A stretch of DNA of 64,000 bases from Phormidesmis sp963710175. Its GTDB lineage: Bacteria; Cyanobacteriota; Cyanobacteriia; Phormidesmidales; Phormidesmidaceae. The position numbers were made by a program, and so were the translations under genes. The notes below the pieces were generated by a model, which saw nothing but the letters and a program-made list of their open reading frames with translations, ran no database searches and was not told where the DNA came from. The stretch is from the NCBI GenBank assembly GCA_963710175.1, contig CAVPZC010000001.1:992001-1056000 (forward strand), read 5' to 3'. Shown here in pieces: positions 24,790-31,964 of the stretch; the stretch's first letter is position 1; each line of letters begins with the position of its first letter.

Positions 24790-26933
24790 TGTACAAATAA
24801 CCTCAGCCATATACCTTTCTGGTCAGATGCTGAGGCGTGAATCAATGGTAGCCAGTTCTCTGACAGGAAGAAGAACCAAGCCTCTCCATGCAGCGAACCC
24901 ATATTCTCAAGGCGGATAAGTGTGCGTTTGAGCAACTCAGGATATGTTTGATACAAACGCCGAAATAACGGCCAGTCATCCTGAACAGGTTTAATCTCTG
25001 CGAGTGATTCACAGATAAGCCTTTTGATGTGGTAGCTGACTGCATCATCAGAAAGCACCTGCGTAACCTGTCTGGAAAACTGATCCGACCGATGAGCACG
25101 GAGATAAAATAGGAAGGCTCTGACGAAAGGACGTATGAAAGGGAGCTGTGGCTGAGATAAGATAAAATCCTTAAGTGTTTTCTGTTTAGCAATTGAAGCG
25201 CGAACAGTTAGACAATCTGCTAACGTTTGATGGCTAAAAGCTACTGTGTCTGTTGACTTAGCATAAAGTACGTCTTGACTCACCAGCTCTCTAACGACTT
25301 TTTCATTTAGCTTTAATACGGCCCAGTTGCAGTACCGCGCCCGATGATACCTTAAATGGTCTACCATCAGATATATTCCCTCTAAAGCATCGCTTCCCAG
25401 AGAATCTTTCTTGATGATGACTTCCTGTATGAAACAGTTGTACAGGTCATAAGCAGTCGCTACCTGCGGTGTAACACCACTATCTAATATCTTTTTATAA
25501 AGCCTGAGGTTTTGAGGGATCTTGAGTAGTTCTACAAGCGTCTGAGCAATGCCGTTGGGATCTACATTCCATTGTTTGAGTATCGGAACGATAGTTGATT
25601 CAAAGTCTAGGGGCTGTATATAAACGCGACCATCCCATTTCATTCCTTTTAGAGAAGGATCATAATCCAAATCAAAAGTTCGGCAGGCGGCTACAACTGT
25701 GACATTTTGGATGTACGTCAGCCGATTTATTAGTCCTGTGAATAATCTGAGGGAACCGTGCTGCCGGTTCAAGGAAAGAACATCAAGTGAGTCTACAATT
25801 ACGACAACACGACGGTTCTCTGCCAAACGTGCACACCTGCCGACAATATCGTTAGGTAAACCTTGGTCTACCAGGTCAGATTCCGACTGAGCCGACAAAA
25901 ACTGATCTCCTTTTACAAACAGCAAACCCCAATCATCTGACTGCTCATTTTCGATATAACTTGCTAAGTCGAGGAGTAAACAAGTTTTACCACTACCAGC
26001 ACCCTCCGTCAGCAATATTGACTTTTTCCCTTCTTCAATGAATCGTACAAGCTTGTTAAGCTCAGGACGAGAAATAGCGATATCGCCGACAGTTCTAGTC
26101 CAATTTCGCCCAATCTGAGAGCTAATAGAAAAAGACTCCAATATCTCAGAAATACTTCTCTCAGGTGTCAGATTCAGTCCGTGCTGTTGTAACTTGCTAA
26201 CAACATCTTCGCGAGTAATCTCTATTGAACCAGCAGATAGTGAGGACTCGTGGTCAAATATCAATTCCTTAAGGTAAGCCAGTGCATCCCCTGCTCTTGG
26301 CACTTGAGAGTTGAGTGCTCTTAAATTCTCCTCATCCCAACCATCGAAATTATGAAGCGGGCCAAAGCTAATACGCTTCGCAAAACTAAACGATTCTTCG
26401 TCTTCGCAACTAATCGCTTTAGAGAACTGTTCTAGGAGCTTACGATGTTTTTGGTCTGCTCCCTGTAGAAACGCATCATAGCTTGGTATGAGCTGACAGG
26501 TTTCAACTAAAACTCGAAAATCGCCAAAATTATCTCGGGAATAAAACTCGACTTCCCCACATGCATCCTTTTTCAGCTGCTCTCGAACCTTCACAAGTTC
26601 TTCCTTGAGGTCAGAGAAATTCCATGCCCGGTAGGTGGGCTGATTCTTCTTTGCTTGGATGTAGCGAGTCTTACTGTCTTTATATAAAACAACGATATCG
26701 TCAACTGTCACAACATATTCCCGTCCCGGAATGCCTGTGGAATCGATCTGTACAGCCTGAATGCCATCGTCGCTTAGAAGGCGAATCAGCCAATGAAGCG
26801 CTATGCGTAACTGATACTGATCGCCCTGATTCGAGCGCCTGCCCGCTAAGCTCATATTTTGGTAGAGTAAAAAAGTCTGTGGACTTGCTGTCTTAGAATA
26901 TACCTCAATACATTTACGATTGCTTTTGCTCAT
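24732..26933 (-). CDS. N-terminal half of an IS-split Avs-like nuclease-STAND NTPase
   Basis: The gene's own sequence is 24790-26933; the last 19 codons run into the IS. Residues about 34-115 look like a Cap4/DUF4297-type PD-(D/E)XK nuclease: NQGDQYQLRIALHWL, then VDDIVVLY (D78/D79) and RYIQAKKNQ (Q93, K95). Next is a STAND-type P-loop NTPase: Walker A GAGSGKT (311-317) and Walker B VVVIVDSLD (D381), followed by AFSHQTLADCLTVR, as in NACHT-like proteins. A nuclease, an NTPase and a long helical C-terminus is the plan of Avs antiphage sensors, whose C-terminal region recognises phage proteins. Here the C-terminal half has been cut off by the IS, so the system is presumably inactive. Confidence 0.85.
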   Translation of the reverse strand: MSKSNRKCIEVYSKTASPQTFLLYQNMSLAGRRSNQGDQYQLRIALHWLIRLLSDDGIQAVQIDSTGIPGREYVVTVDDIVVLYKDSKTRYIQAKKNQPTYRAWNFSDLKEELVKVREQLKKDACGEVEFYSRDNFGDFRVLVETCQLIPSYDAFLQGADQKHRKLLEQFSKAISCEDEESFSFAKRISFGPLHNFDGWDEENLRALNSQVPRAGDALAYLKELIFDHESSLSAGSIEITREDVVSKLQQHGLNLTPERSISEILESFSISSQIGRNWTRTVGDIAISRPELNKLVRFIEEGKKSILLTEGAGSGKTCLLLDLASYIENEQSDDWGLLFVKGDQFLSAQSESDLVDQGLPNDIVGRCARLAENRRVVVIVDSLDVLSLNRQHGSLRLFTGLINRLTYIQNVTVVAACRTFDLDYDPSLKGMKWDGRVYIQPLDFESTIVPILKQWNVDPNGIAQTLVELLKIPQNLRLYKKILDSGVTPQVATAYDLYNCFIQEVIIKKDSLGSDALEGIYLMVDHLRYHRARYCNWAVLKLNEKVVRELVSQDVLYAKSTDTVAFSHQTLADCLTVRASIAKQKTLKDFILSQPQLPFIRPFVRAFLFYLRAHRSDQFSRQVTQVLSDDAVSYHIKRLICESLAEIKPVQDDWPLFRRLYQTYPELLKRTLIRLENMGSLHGEAWFFFLSENWLPLIHASASDQKGIWLRLFVHSNSKFQLTDIRHRYLEKA
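24790..24798. repeat. Target-site duplication, right
   Basis: TGTACAAAT, identical to 23248-23256. Confidence 0.9.
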
Positions 26934-26971
26934 CTGAGGTAGGCGCGCTTTCTTTCACTACGCTGTAGCAC

Positions 26972-27271
26972 ATGAGGAAAACCGAAGTTTATAGATGGCG
27001 AGTGGCGTTTGAATTGAAGCGATCGCTTGAAGAAGCAGCCAAAGCTGAGAACGTCAGTTTGGCTCAGCTCCTAGAGCGCATCGTTCTAGACTGGCTTGAT
27101 CGAAGACCAGAGCTTGATGTCAAAGGAAAAGAGATTCAGCAAGCACTGCATCAATCGGCCTCGCAAGCTTTTGGCACAATTCATGGCGGCGAGCCGAATC
27201 GTGCACAAGAAGTTAGCCAGCGAATGAAATCGAAATTGAGGGATCGCCTTGGAAGCCAGGGGACTGATTGA
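26972..27271 (+). CDS. Ribbon-helix-helix antitoxin-like protein
   Basis: 99 residues. The N-terminal half (VAFELKRSLEEAAKAENVSL, then QLLERIVLDWLDRRPE) has the spacing of a ribbon-helix-helix DNA-binding domain of VapB/CopG type; the C-terminal half is likely the toxin-binding tail. It overlaps the PIN toxin gene by 23 bp, so the two are translationally coupled. Divergent from the split defence gene, with only 38 bp between starts, so the promoters must overlap. Confidence 0.75.
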   Translation: MRKTEVYRWRVAFELKRSLEEAAKAENVSLAQLLERIVLDWLDRRPELDVKGKEIQQALHQSASQAFGTIHGGEPNRAQEVSQRMKSKLRDRLGSQGTD

Positions 27272-27668
27272 TACGGGAGCTATTTTGGCGCTGCTGGATG
27301 CTGATGATAGCTGGCACGAGCGCTGCGTAGACGCTTTTTCATCACTCAATCTCCCGCTTGCTACGACCGCCGCAGTACTTGCCGAGCTATTTCACCTGCT
27401 GGGAGAGCATCCTAACAATTTGAATGCTGCATGGAAGCTACTTCGTTCGGGAGCTATTCGTGTTTTACCCATTACAGATGCTGACTCAGTAGACTTGGCG
27501 CGACTGATGAAGCAGTACGCTGATAGACCAATGGATTTTGCAGATGCTACGCTGGTTCATCTGGCAGAACGGGAGTCACTGTCTGTAATTTGCACTATCG
27601 ACCATAACGACTTTGAGACATACCGTATTAAAGGAAAGCGTAAGTTCAGCATTTTCCCTCCCAGGTAG
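27249..27668 (+). CDS. PIN-domain (VapC-type) toxin
   Basis: 139-residue PIN domain: GLIDTGAILALLDADDSWH (first Asp), AAVLAELFHLLG (Glu), MDFADATLVHLAE (Asp) and ICTIDHNDF (last Asp). It is a probable RNase toxin held by the upstream antitoxin. Start TTG 27249 with GAGGGA before it; there is no ATG in the right place. It differs clearly from the PIN protein at 5267, so the two pairs are not recent duplicates. Confidence 0.85.
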   Translation: MEARGLIDTGAILALLDADDSWHERCVDAFSSLNLPLATTAAVLAELFHLLGEHPNNLNAAWKLLRSGAIRVLPITDADSVDLARLMKQYADRPMDFADATLVHLAERESLSVICTIDHNDFETYRIKGKRKFSIFPPR

Positions 27669-27872
27669 AGAGGTCGCCCAGCGAGGTGCCAGCAGTGACA
27701 ATGAGTTGTCATTATGGCGCAGGTCGGTGAAAAGCTGGTGTGGTAAAAATGGTCGTCTCTAAGTCCCTGGCTATTGGAAGGTTTCAGAGCCTAGACGTTA
27801 TCCTCGACATTGATGAGGTTCGCCGTTCGAGTCGGCGTACGTCCGTTTCTCCGTGAAGATCTATATTGTTAG
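27669..27872. other. Gene-free spacer with a small palindrome
   Basis: I see no gene here. TGACAA-TGAG-TTGTCA at 27696-27711 is a perfect 6-bp stem just after the toxin gene, without a T run. The region joins the toxin-antitoxin pair to an ilvD remnant and may be insertion or deletion debris. Confidence 0.4.
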
Positions 27873-28244
27873 ACACTATCCAGCTATTTAAAGTCCAAGG
27901 ATTTAGGCAAAGTGCACGCTTTGTTGACCGACGGTCGTTTTTCAGGTGGGACTACTTCAGGGCTTTCGATTGGTCATGCTTCTCCAGAGGCGGTAGCAGG
28001 CGGCAACATTGCCCTGATGCGTGAGGGCGATTCGATTCAGATTGACATTCCCAATCGTCGCATTGATGTAGTGTTCTCGCAGGCAGAATTAGCAAACCGT
28101 CGAGAGGCGATGGAGGCAAAGGGCAAAGCGGCTTGGAAACCTGCCCAGCCTCGACAGCGACGATTAACAGCAGCGAAGGCTTATGCCCTGCTTGCGACTA
28201 GCGCTGACCAGGGCGCAGTCCGCAACCTGGAGATGCTTGAATAA
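27873..28244 (+). pseudogene. ilvD: Remnant of dihydroxy-acid dehydratase (3' end of ilvD)
   Basis: About 120 codons match the C-terminal end of IlvD, the Fe-S dehydratase of branched-chain amino acid synthesis: LGKVHALLTDGRFSGG, SGLSIGHASPEAVAGGNIAL, and IDIPNRRIDVVFS. The full protein has about 560 residues, so roughly 80 percent is missing. The frame is closed by a stop just upstream (about 27868) and no catalytic cluster residues remain. One residue (TT in GGTTSGLS) departs from the usual GGTSGLS. It is a deletion relic; a functional ilvD must lie elsewhere. Confidence 0.85.
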
Positions 28245-28313
28245 AAAAGTACGCTAAACCCGGTGCAATGATTTTCGCTGCACACGTCTTTTCGCTGAAT
28301 TGGGGGACATTGC

Positions 28314-29645
28314 CTAAATGCTAAAAATCTCTTCACCCGCAGAGGGATGAACGCCAATGGTTTGTTCAAGATCGGCAACGGTAAGCCCTTTTTTCAGAGC
28401 CGGTACCAGCGCCTGTACGAGGTCAGCCGCTCGCGGGGCAAACATGTGAATGCCGATAATATTTTGAGTTTTAGGATCGACAACTAGCTTGATCAGCGCT
28501 TCCATTGGGTTTGAAGTTATGGCGTACTTTAGCGGTGTGAAAGTGCTGCATTTTATCTCGATCTGGTTGTGGCGATCGCGCGCCTCCTCCTCAGTCATCC
28601 CAGCCATCGCTACTTCCGGGTGCATAAATACTGCTGAAGGAATCCACTGGTAGTCAACCTGGGCAGTGCTGTCGCCAAACATCGCTTCCACTGCCACTGT
28701 GCCCTCCGCTTTGGCCACGGGCGTCAGCAGCATAGTTGCCGTGCAGTCACCCACCGCAAAAATATTGGGCTCCTGAGTACGGCCCTGCTGATCGACGGCG
28801 ATCATGCCTTTCTCAGTGTCAATATTAACGGCCTTCAGGTTAAGCGTATCTGTATTTGCTGTGCGTCCTAGCGCACAGAGAATTTGATCAGCCTGGATTT
28901 CTTTGCCATTGCTCAGTGTAGCGGTTAAGCAGTTTGTTCCTTTTTTAATCTCTTTGAGCTTGGTGTTGTCAATTAACTCAATCCCGTCGTCAATCAGCGT
29001 TTGTTTAACACGTGCCTGAATATCTTGATCAAACCCGTCCAATACACAAGGATTTGACTCTACTAAGGTAACCTGACGACCATAGCAGCGCAGCACCTGG
29101 CTAAACTCCACACCAATATAGCCGCCACCTGCGATTAAAAAAGAGTCGGGCAGCGCCTCCAGGTGAAGAATTTCGCGTGAGTCAATAGCGTGCTCTATGC
29201 CTGGAATGTCGGGCGCAGCTGGCCTGCCGCCCACTGCTAGAAGAACAAACTCACTCGTCACTTTTTGCCCTTCGATCTCTAGCGTATGAGCATTTATAAA
29301 CTGGGCCTGCCCGCGCAAAATATCAATGCCTTCTAAATTCTCGATCTGACTTTGCCGAATAGACTGAATGCGGCTATCCATTGCCTGCTTAAATCTCGAC
29401 CAGTCAAACTGTCCCTTTTGATTGGCCCAGCCATAGTCACCCGCAGTTTCCTGCTGTTTGGCAAATTCGGCGGCGTAGATCATCAGCTTGGTAGGAATGC
29501 AGCCCCGATTAACGCAGGTACCGCCGATCAGGTTTTTTTCGGCGATCGCCACCTTCTTTCCTAGCTTCAGCGCCCGTTTAGCTGCCGCTAGCCCGCCTGA
29601 ACCTGCGCCAATTACCACCAGCTCATAGTCGTATTTTGCTGCCAT
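28314..29645 (-). CDS. Pyridine nucleotide-disulfide oxidoreductase, glutathione reductase-like
   Basis: 443 residues. FAD-binding VVIGAGSGGLAAAKRAL, redox-active disulfide GGTCVNRGCIPTKL, NAD(P)-binding IAGGGYIGVEFSQVL, second FAD motif NIFAVGDCT, and the C-terminal active-site histidine in GVHPSAGEEIF. The overall pattern resembles cyanobacterial glutathione reductases, but the CVNRGCIPTK box is closer to dihydrolipoamide or mercuric reductases, so the substrate is open and I give no symbol. ATG 29645; a TTG 6 codons upstream is less likely. Confidence 0.85.
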   Translation of the reverse strand: MAAKYDYELVVIGAGSGGLAAAKRALKLGKKVAIAEKNLIGGTCVNRGCIPTKLMIYAAEFAKQQETAGDYGWANQKGQFDWSRFKQAMDSRIQSIRQSQIENLEGIDILRGQAQFINAHTLEIEGQKVTSEFVLLAVGGRPAAPDIPGIEHAIDSREILHLEALPDSFLIAGGGYIGVEFSQVLRCYGRQVTLVESNPCVLDGFDQDIQARVKQTLIDDGIELIDNTKLKEIKKGTNCLTATLSNGKEIQADQILCALGRTANTDTLNLKAVNIDTEKGMIAVDQQGRTQEPNIFAVGDCTATMLLTPVAKAEGTVAVEAMFGDSTAQVDYQWIPSAVFMHPEVAMAGMTEEEARDRHNQIEIKCSTFTPLKYAITSNPMEALIKLVVDPKTQNIIGIHMFAPRAADLVQALVPALKKGLTVADLEQTIGVHPSAGEEIFSI

Positions 29646-29752
29646 GCCGCCTTGAAATCTCAATGTAATTGTTTATCAAGGTAGTGAGTAGGCCAGCTGC
29701 TAGCCTCTGTCGGTAGATGCATTGCGATCATACCCATCTTTAATCGGCTTAG

Positions 29753-29773
29753 CGGTTACTGATTTTGTAACCG
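29753..29773. promoter_or_regulatory. Palindrome between divergent genes
   Basis: CGGTTAC-TGATTTT-GTAACCG, a perfect 7-bp inverted repeat about 110 bp upstream of the reductase start and about 85 bp upstream of the secreted protein gene. It fits an operator for a dimeric regulator; the regulator is unknown. Confidence 0.4.
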
Positions 29774-29855
29774 GGCAGGCGTCAGCTGAGTCTTAGCGGA
29801 GGATAGAAAGCATCAATACATTTTGTCGTAGCTATACGCTACCTACCGGGTTCCC

Positions 29856-31019
29856 ATGCTCTCTCTTCGTGCCGCTAGTTTTTGCGTCAGCTTAATTCTT
29901 ATAGGCGGAGCCTCGGCGCTCATAGAAAGTACCGCCAGCGCTAGCTCGGTTCTTACGCCACCGACCGCTGTCGCCGCTGATTCTAGCGCTGTCGCTCAAA
30001 TGCCCCAAGCGGTCTCTCGCTTTTTATCCCGTCGCATTCAACGCGACCTGGCCCGGCGGCTGCACGTCAGCGCTGACGATATTGTCATCTTAGAGGCTAC
30101 ACCTGAAACCTGGCCCGATCAGTGTCTGGGTCTGGGCCCTAATCAGCGCTGTATGGGCGGAGAAGTTCGCGGCTGGCGGGTGCAGGTGGCGAGTGCGCAG
30201 CAGCAGTGGGTTTACAGGAGCGATCGCTTCGGCCAGCGGCTGCGTCTGGAGCCTTTGGCTGGAGCGCCTGAATTTGGCAGCGGCGAATTTTTGGCTGAGA
30301 CAGGCCGTCTGCTGCTCGAAACCGTCTCTGAGCAAGTTGATCAGCCGCTGGCTAAACTGCAAATTTTAGAAGTGCAGCCCGCTGTTTGGAATGGCTGTCT
30401 GGGTATTTTTGCGCCCGATCAGGCTTGCACGTTGCAGGCGATCGCCGGATTCCGGGCCATTGTCAGCGATGGCCAGGCTGTCTGGGTCTACCATCTCAGT
30501 GAAAACGGCGATCGCGTTGCTCAAAACGCCACAGCCAGCGGCGCACTCAGCGCAGTAGAAACGACGTTTATCCCGCTCAATCTAGAAATCTCTTCACCCA
30601 ATGCAGAAACAAGGCCAGATGCGCCGATAGTTTTTCAGAGCCAGGTGAGCGGCGGTCTGACCGGGTTTGTGAAAACAACGACACTGAGCGCCGATGGGAC
30701 ACTTTACCAGGAGGAATCACCGTGGCGAAACGGCAGCGCTCAGCCCACTCGAACCGTCATCAAAACGCTTTCTCCTGCTGAGGTTGAAGCGTTTGAAAGT
30801 CAGCTACAGCAGCTGCGCTTTTCCAACTTTGACCAGCTGCGCTACCTGACCCAGGCAGCTTTGGCCGACTACCCCATGACCCAGCTACAAATACCAGGAA
30901 TCACCGTTGAGTACATTGATTTAGAAATTCTCAGCCTGCCGTCTGCCCTGCAAGATGTGATTGCAGAGTGGCAGGCACTCAGCGATCCCCAGTCCAAACT
31001 TCTCTTCATCAAGAAGTGA
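29856..31019 (+). CDS. Secreted protein with two copies of a Cys-containing cyanobacterial domain
   Basis: 387 residues; not a family I can name. A hydrophobic N-terminus (SFCVSLILIGGASALIE) suggests export. Two related segments occur at about residues 55-135 and 150-220: each has VTWP- or VWN-like residues followed by CLG(L/I) and a second Cys 10 residues on (TWPDQCLGLGPNQRC; VWNGCLGIFAPDQAC), then GWRV/GFRAIVSDG and a WVY strand. Each pair of cysteines could form a disulfide. The C-terminal 150 residues have beta-rich character with FVKTTTLSADGTLYQ. Related proteins are common in cyanobacteria without known role. Confidence 0.6.
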   Translation: MLSLRAASFCVSLILIGGASALIESTASASSVLTPPTAVAADSSAVAQMPQAVSRFLSRRIQRDLARRLHVSADDIVILEATPETWPDQCLGLGPNQRCMGGEVRGWRVQVASAQQQWVYRSDRFGQRLRLEPLAGAPEFGSGEFLAETGRLLLETVSEQVDQPLAKLQILEVQPAVWNGCLGIFAPDQACTLQAIAGFRAIVSDGQAVWVYHLSENGDRVAQNATASGALSAVETTFIPLNLEISSPNAETRPDAPIVFQSQVSGGLTGFVKTTTLSADGTLYQEESPWRNGSAQPTRTVIKTLSPAEVEAFESQLQQLRFSNFDQLRYLTQAALADYPMTQLQIPGITVEYIDLEILSLPSALQDVIAEWQALSDPQSKLLFIKK

Positions 31020-31024
31020 AATCT

Positions 31025-31210
31025 ATGAATTCCCATCCCAATCAGAAACGACCCAGTTTTTTCAGGGTTCCCACAGATGCTGTCCGTGACTACATTACCA
31101 GCAGTGTGGGGGAGCCGCTGCTGCGACAGCTGCCCTGGCATCAAGGTACGATTCCCTATGAGAGCGGCGATCGCCCAAACGGATCCGAGGCCTTGCCCAC
31201 TCACCTTTAA
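31025..31210 (+). CDS. Small hypothetical protein
   Basis: 61 residues starting at ATG 31025, 5 bp after the previous stop and 17 bp before the next gene. Contains VRDYITSSVGEPLLRQLPW. The tight spacing in a run of same-strand genes supports it weakly; I recognise no family and coding potential is uncertain. Confidence 0.35.
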   Translation: MNSHPNQKRPSFFRVPTDAVRDYITSSVGEPLLRQLPWHQGTIPYESGDRPNGSEALPTHL

Positions 31211-31227
31211 ACTACGCTTTAATCGTC

Positions 31228-31938
31228 ATGAAACGTCTATTCACCCATGCATTCACTGGAGCCAGCTTCACCCTGGCGCTCTGCTTAAGCCTGACTCAGA
31301 CGGCCTTTGCTCGCCCTGCCGATGGCTGGGTCTCAACTACAGTTGACGGCGGCGGTGCCAATCTTCGGGCTGCGCCTTCTACCAGTTCTACTATCCAGGC
31401 AACGGCTGTCAATGGCACCCGGTTCAGCATTGTCGATCAGCAAGATGACTCGGCTGGCTACCGCTGGTATCAGGTGCGCCCTGTGTCCGTTAACCCCACT
31501 TCACCCGTTTGGATTCGCTCCGATTTGGTCAGCTTTGCCGGGCCGATTGCGGCTCAGCCGCAGAGAAGCTGTGGCGATGCGATCGCCCAAACCGAACAGC
31601 GCCTCAGGGCCTTCCCAAATACCGAAATTAGAACGCGAACGCAGCGGGCACATGGCTACACTAATGGCCCAGCCGGTCGGCCCAATGGCTATAGCTTCAT
31701 TTTAATGGGCAGCGGCGCACCGAGCGTTTTGGCCTCGCCCGCTGCGATGAACTCAATAGCCGCCCAGCTAGTTGAAAACTGTTCGGAGGCGGGCCTGGTC
31801 TCTTTTAGCGCTGCCCCTACTGATAGCGGCTATGTTAACTATGGCTTCATGCCAGGGCAACTGGTGCGTCCGTTTCAGTGCAACCTAGGGGCAAATAGTC
31901 GCGGCCCGGCCCAGTGGGGAGAACAAATCTGTTTGTAG
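31228..31938 (+). CDS. Secreted SH3b-domain protein
   Basis: 236 residues with a signal peptide (FTLALCLSLTQTAFA) and a bacterial SH3 domain at about residues 34-105: ANLRAAPSTSSTIQA, YRWYQVRP, PVWIRSDLVSF. The rest has four cysteines and the motif SYFILMGSG-like YSFILMGSGAPS, and ends QWGEQICL; this second part is found with SH3b in cyanobacterial envelope proteins but has no known function. ATG 31228. Confidence 0.7.
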   Translation: MKRLFTHAFTGASFTLALCLSLTQTAFARPADGWVSTTVDGGGANLRAAPSTSSTIQATAVNGTRFSIVDQQDDSAGYRWYQVRPVSVNPTSPVWIRSDLVSFAGPIAAQPQRSCGDAIAQTEQRLRAFPNTEIRTRTQRAHGYTNGPAGRPNGYSFILMGSGAPSVLASPAAMNSIAAQLVENCSEAGLVSFSAAPTDSGYVNYGFMPGQLVRPFQCNLGANSRGPAQWGEQICL

Positions 31939-31964
31939 TTGGAGACTAAGCGTTTGTTCGGCAG

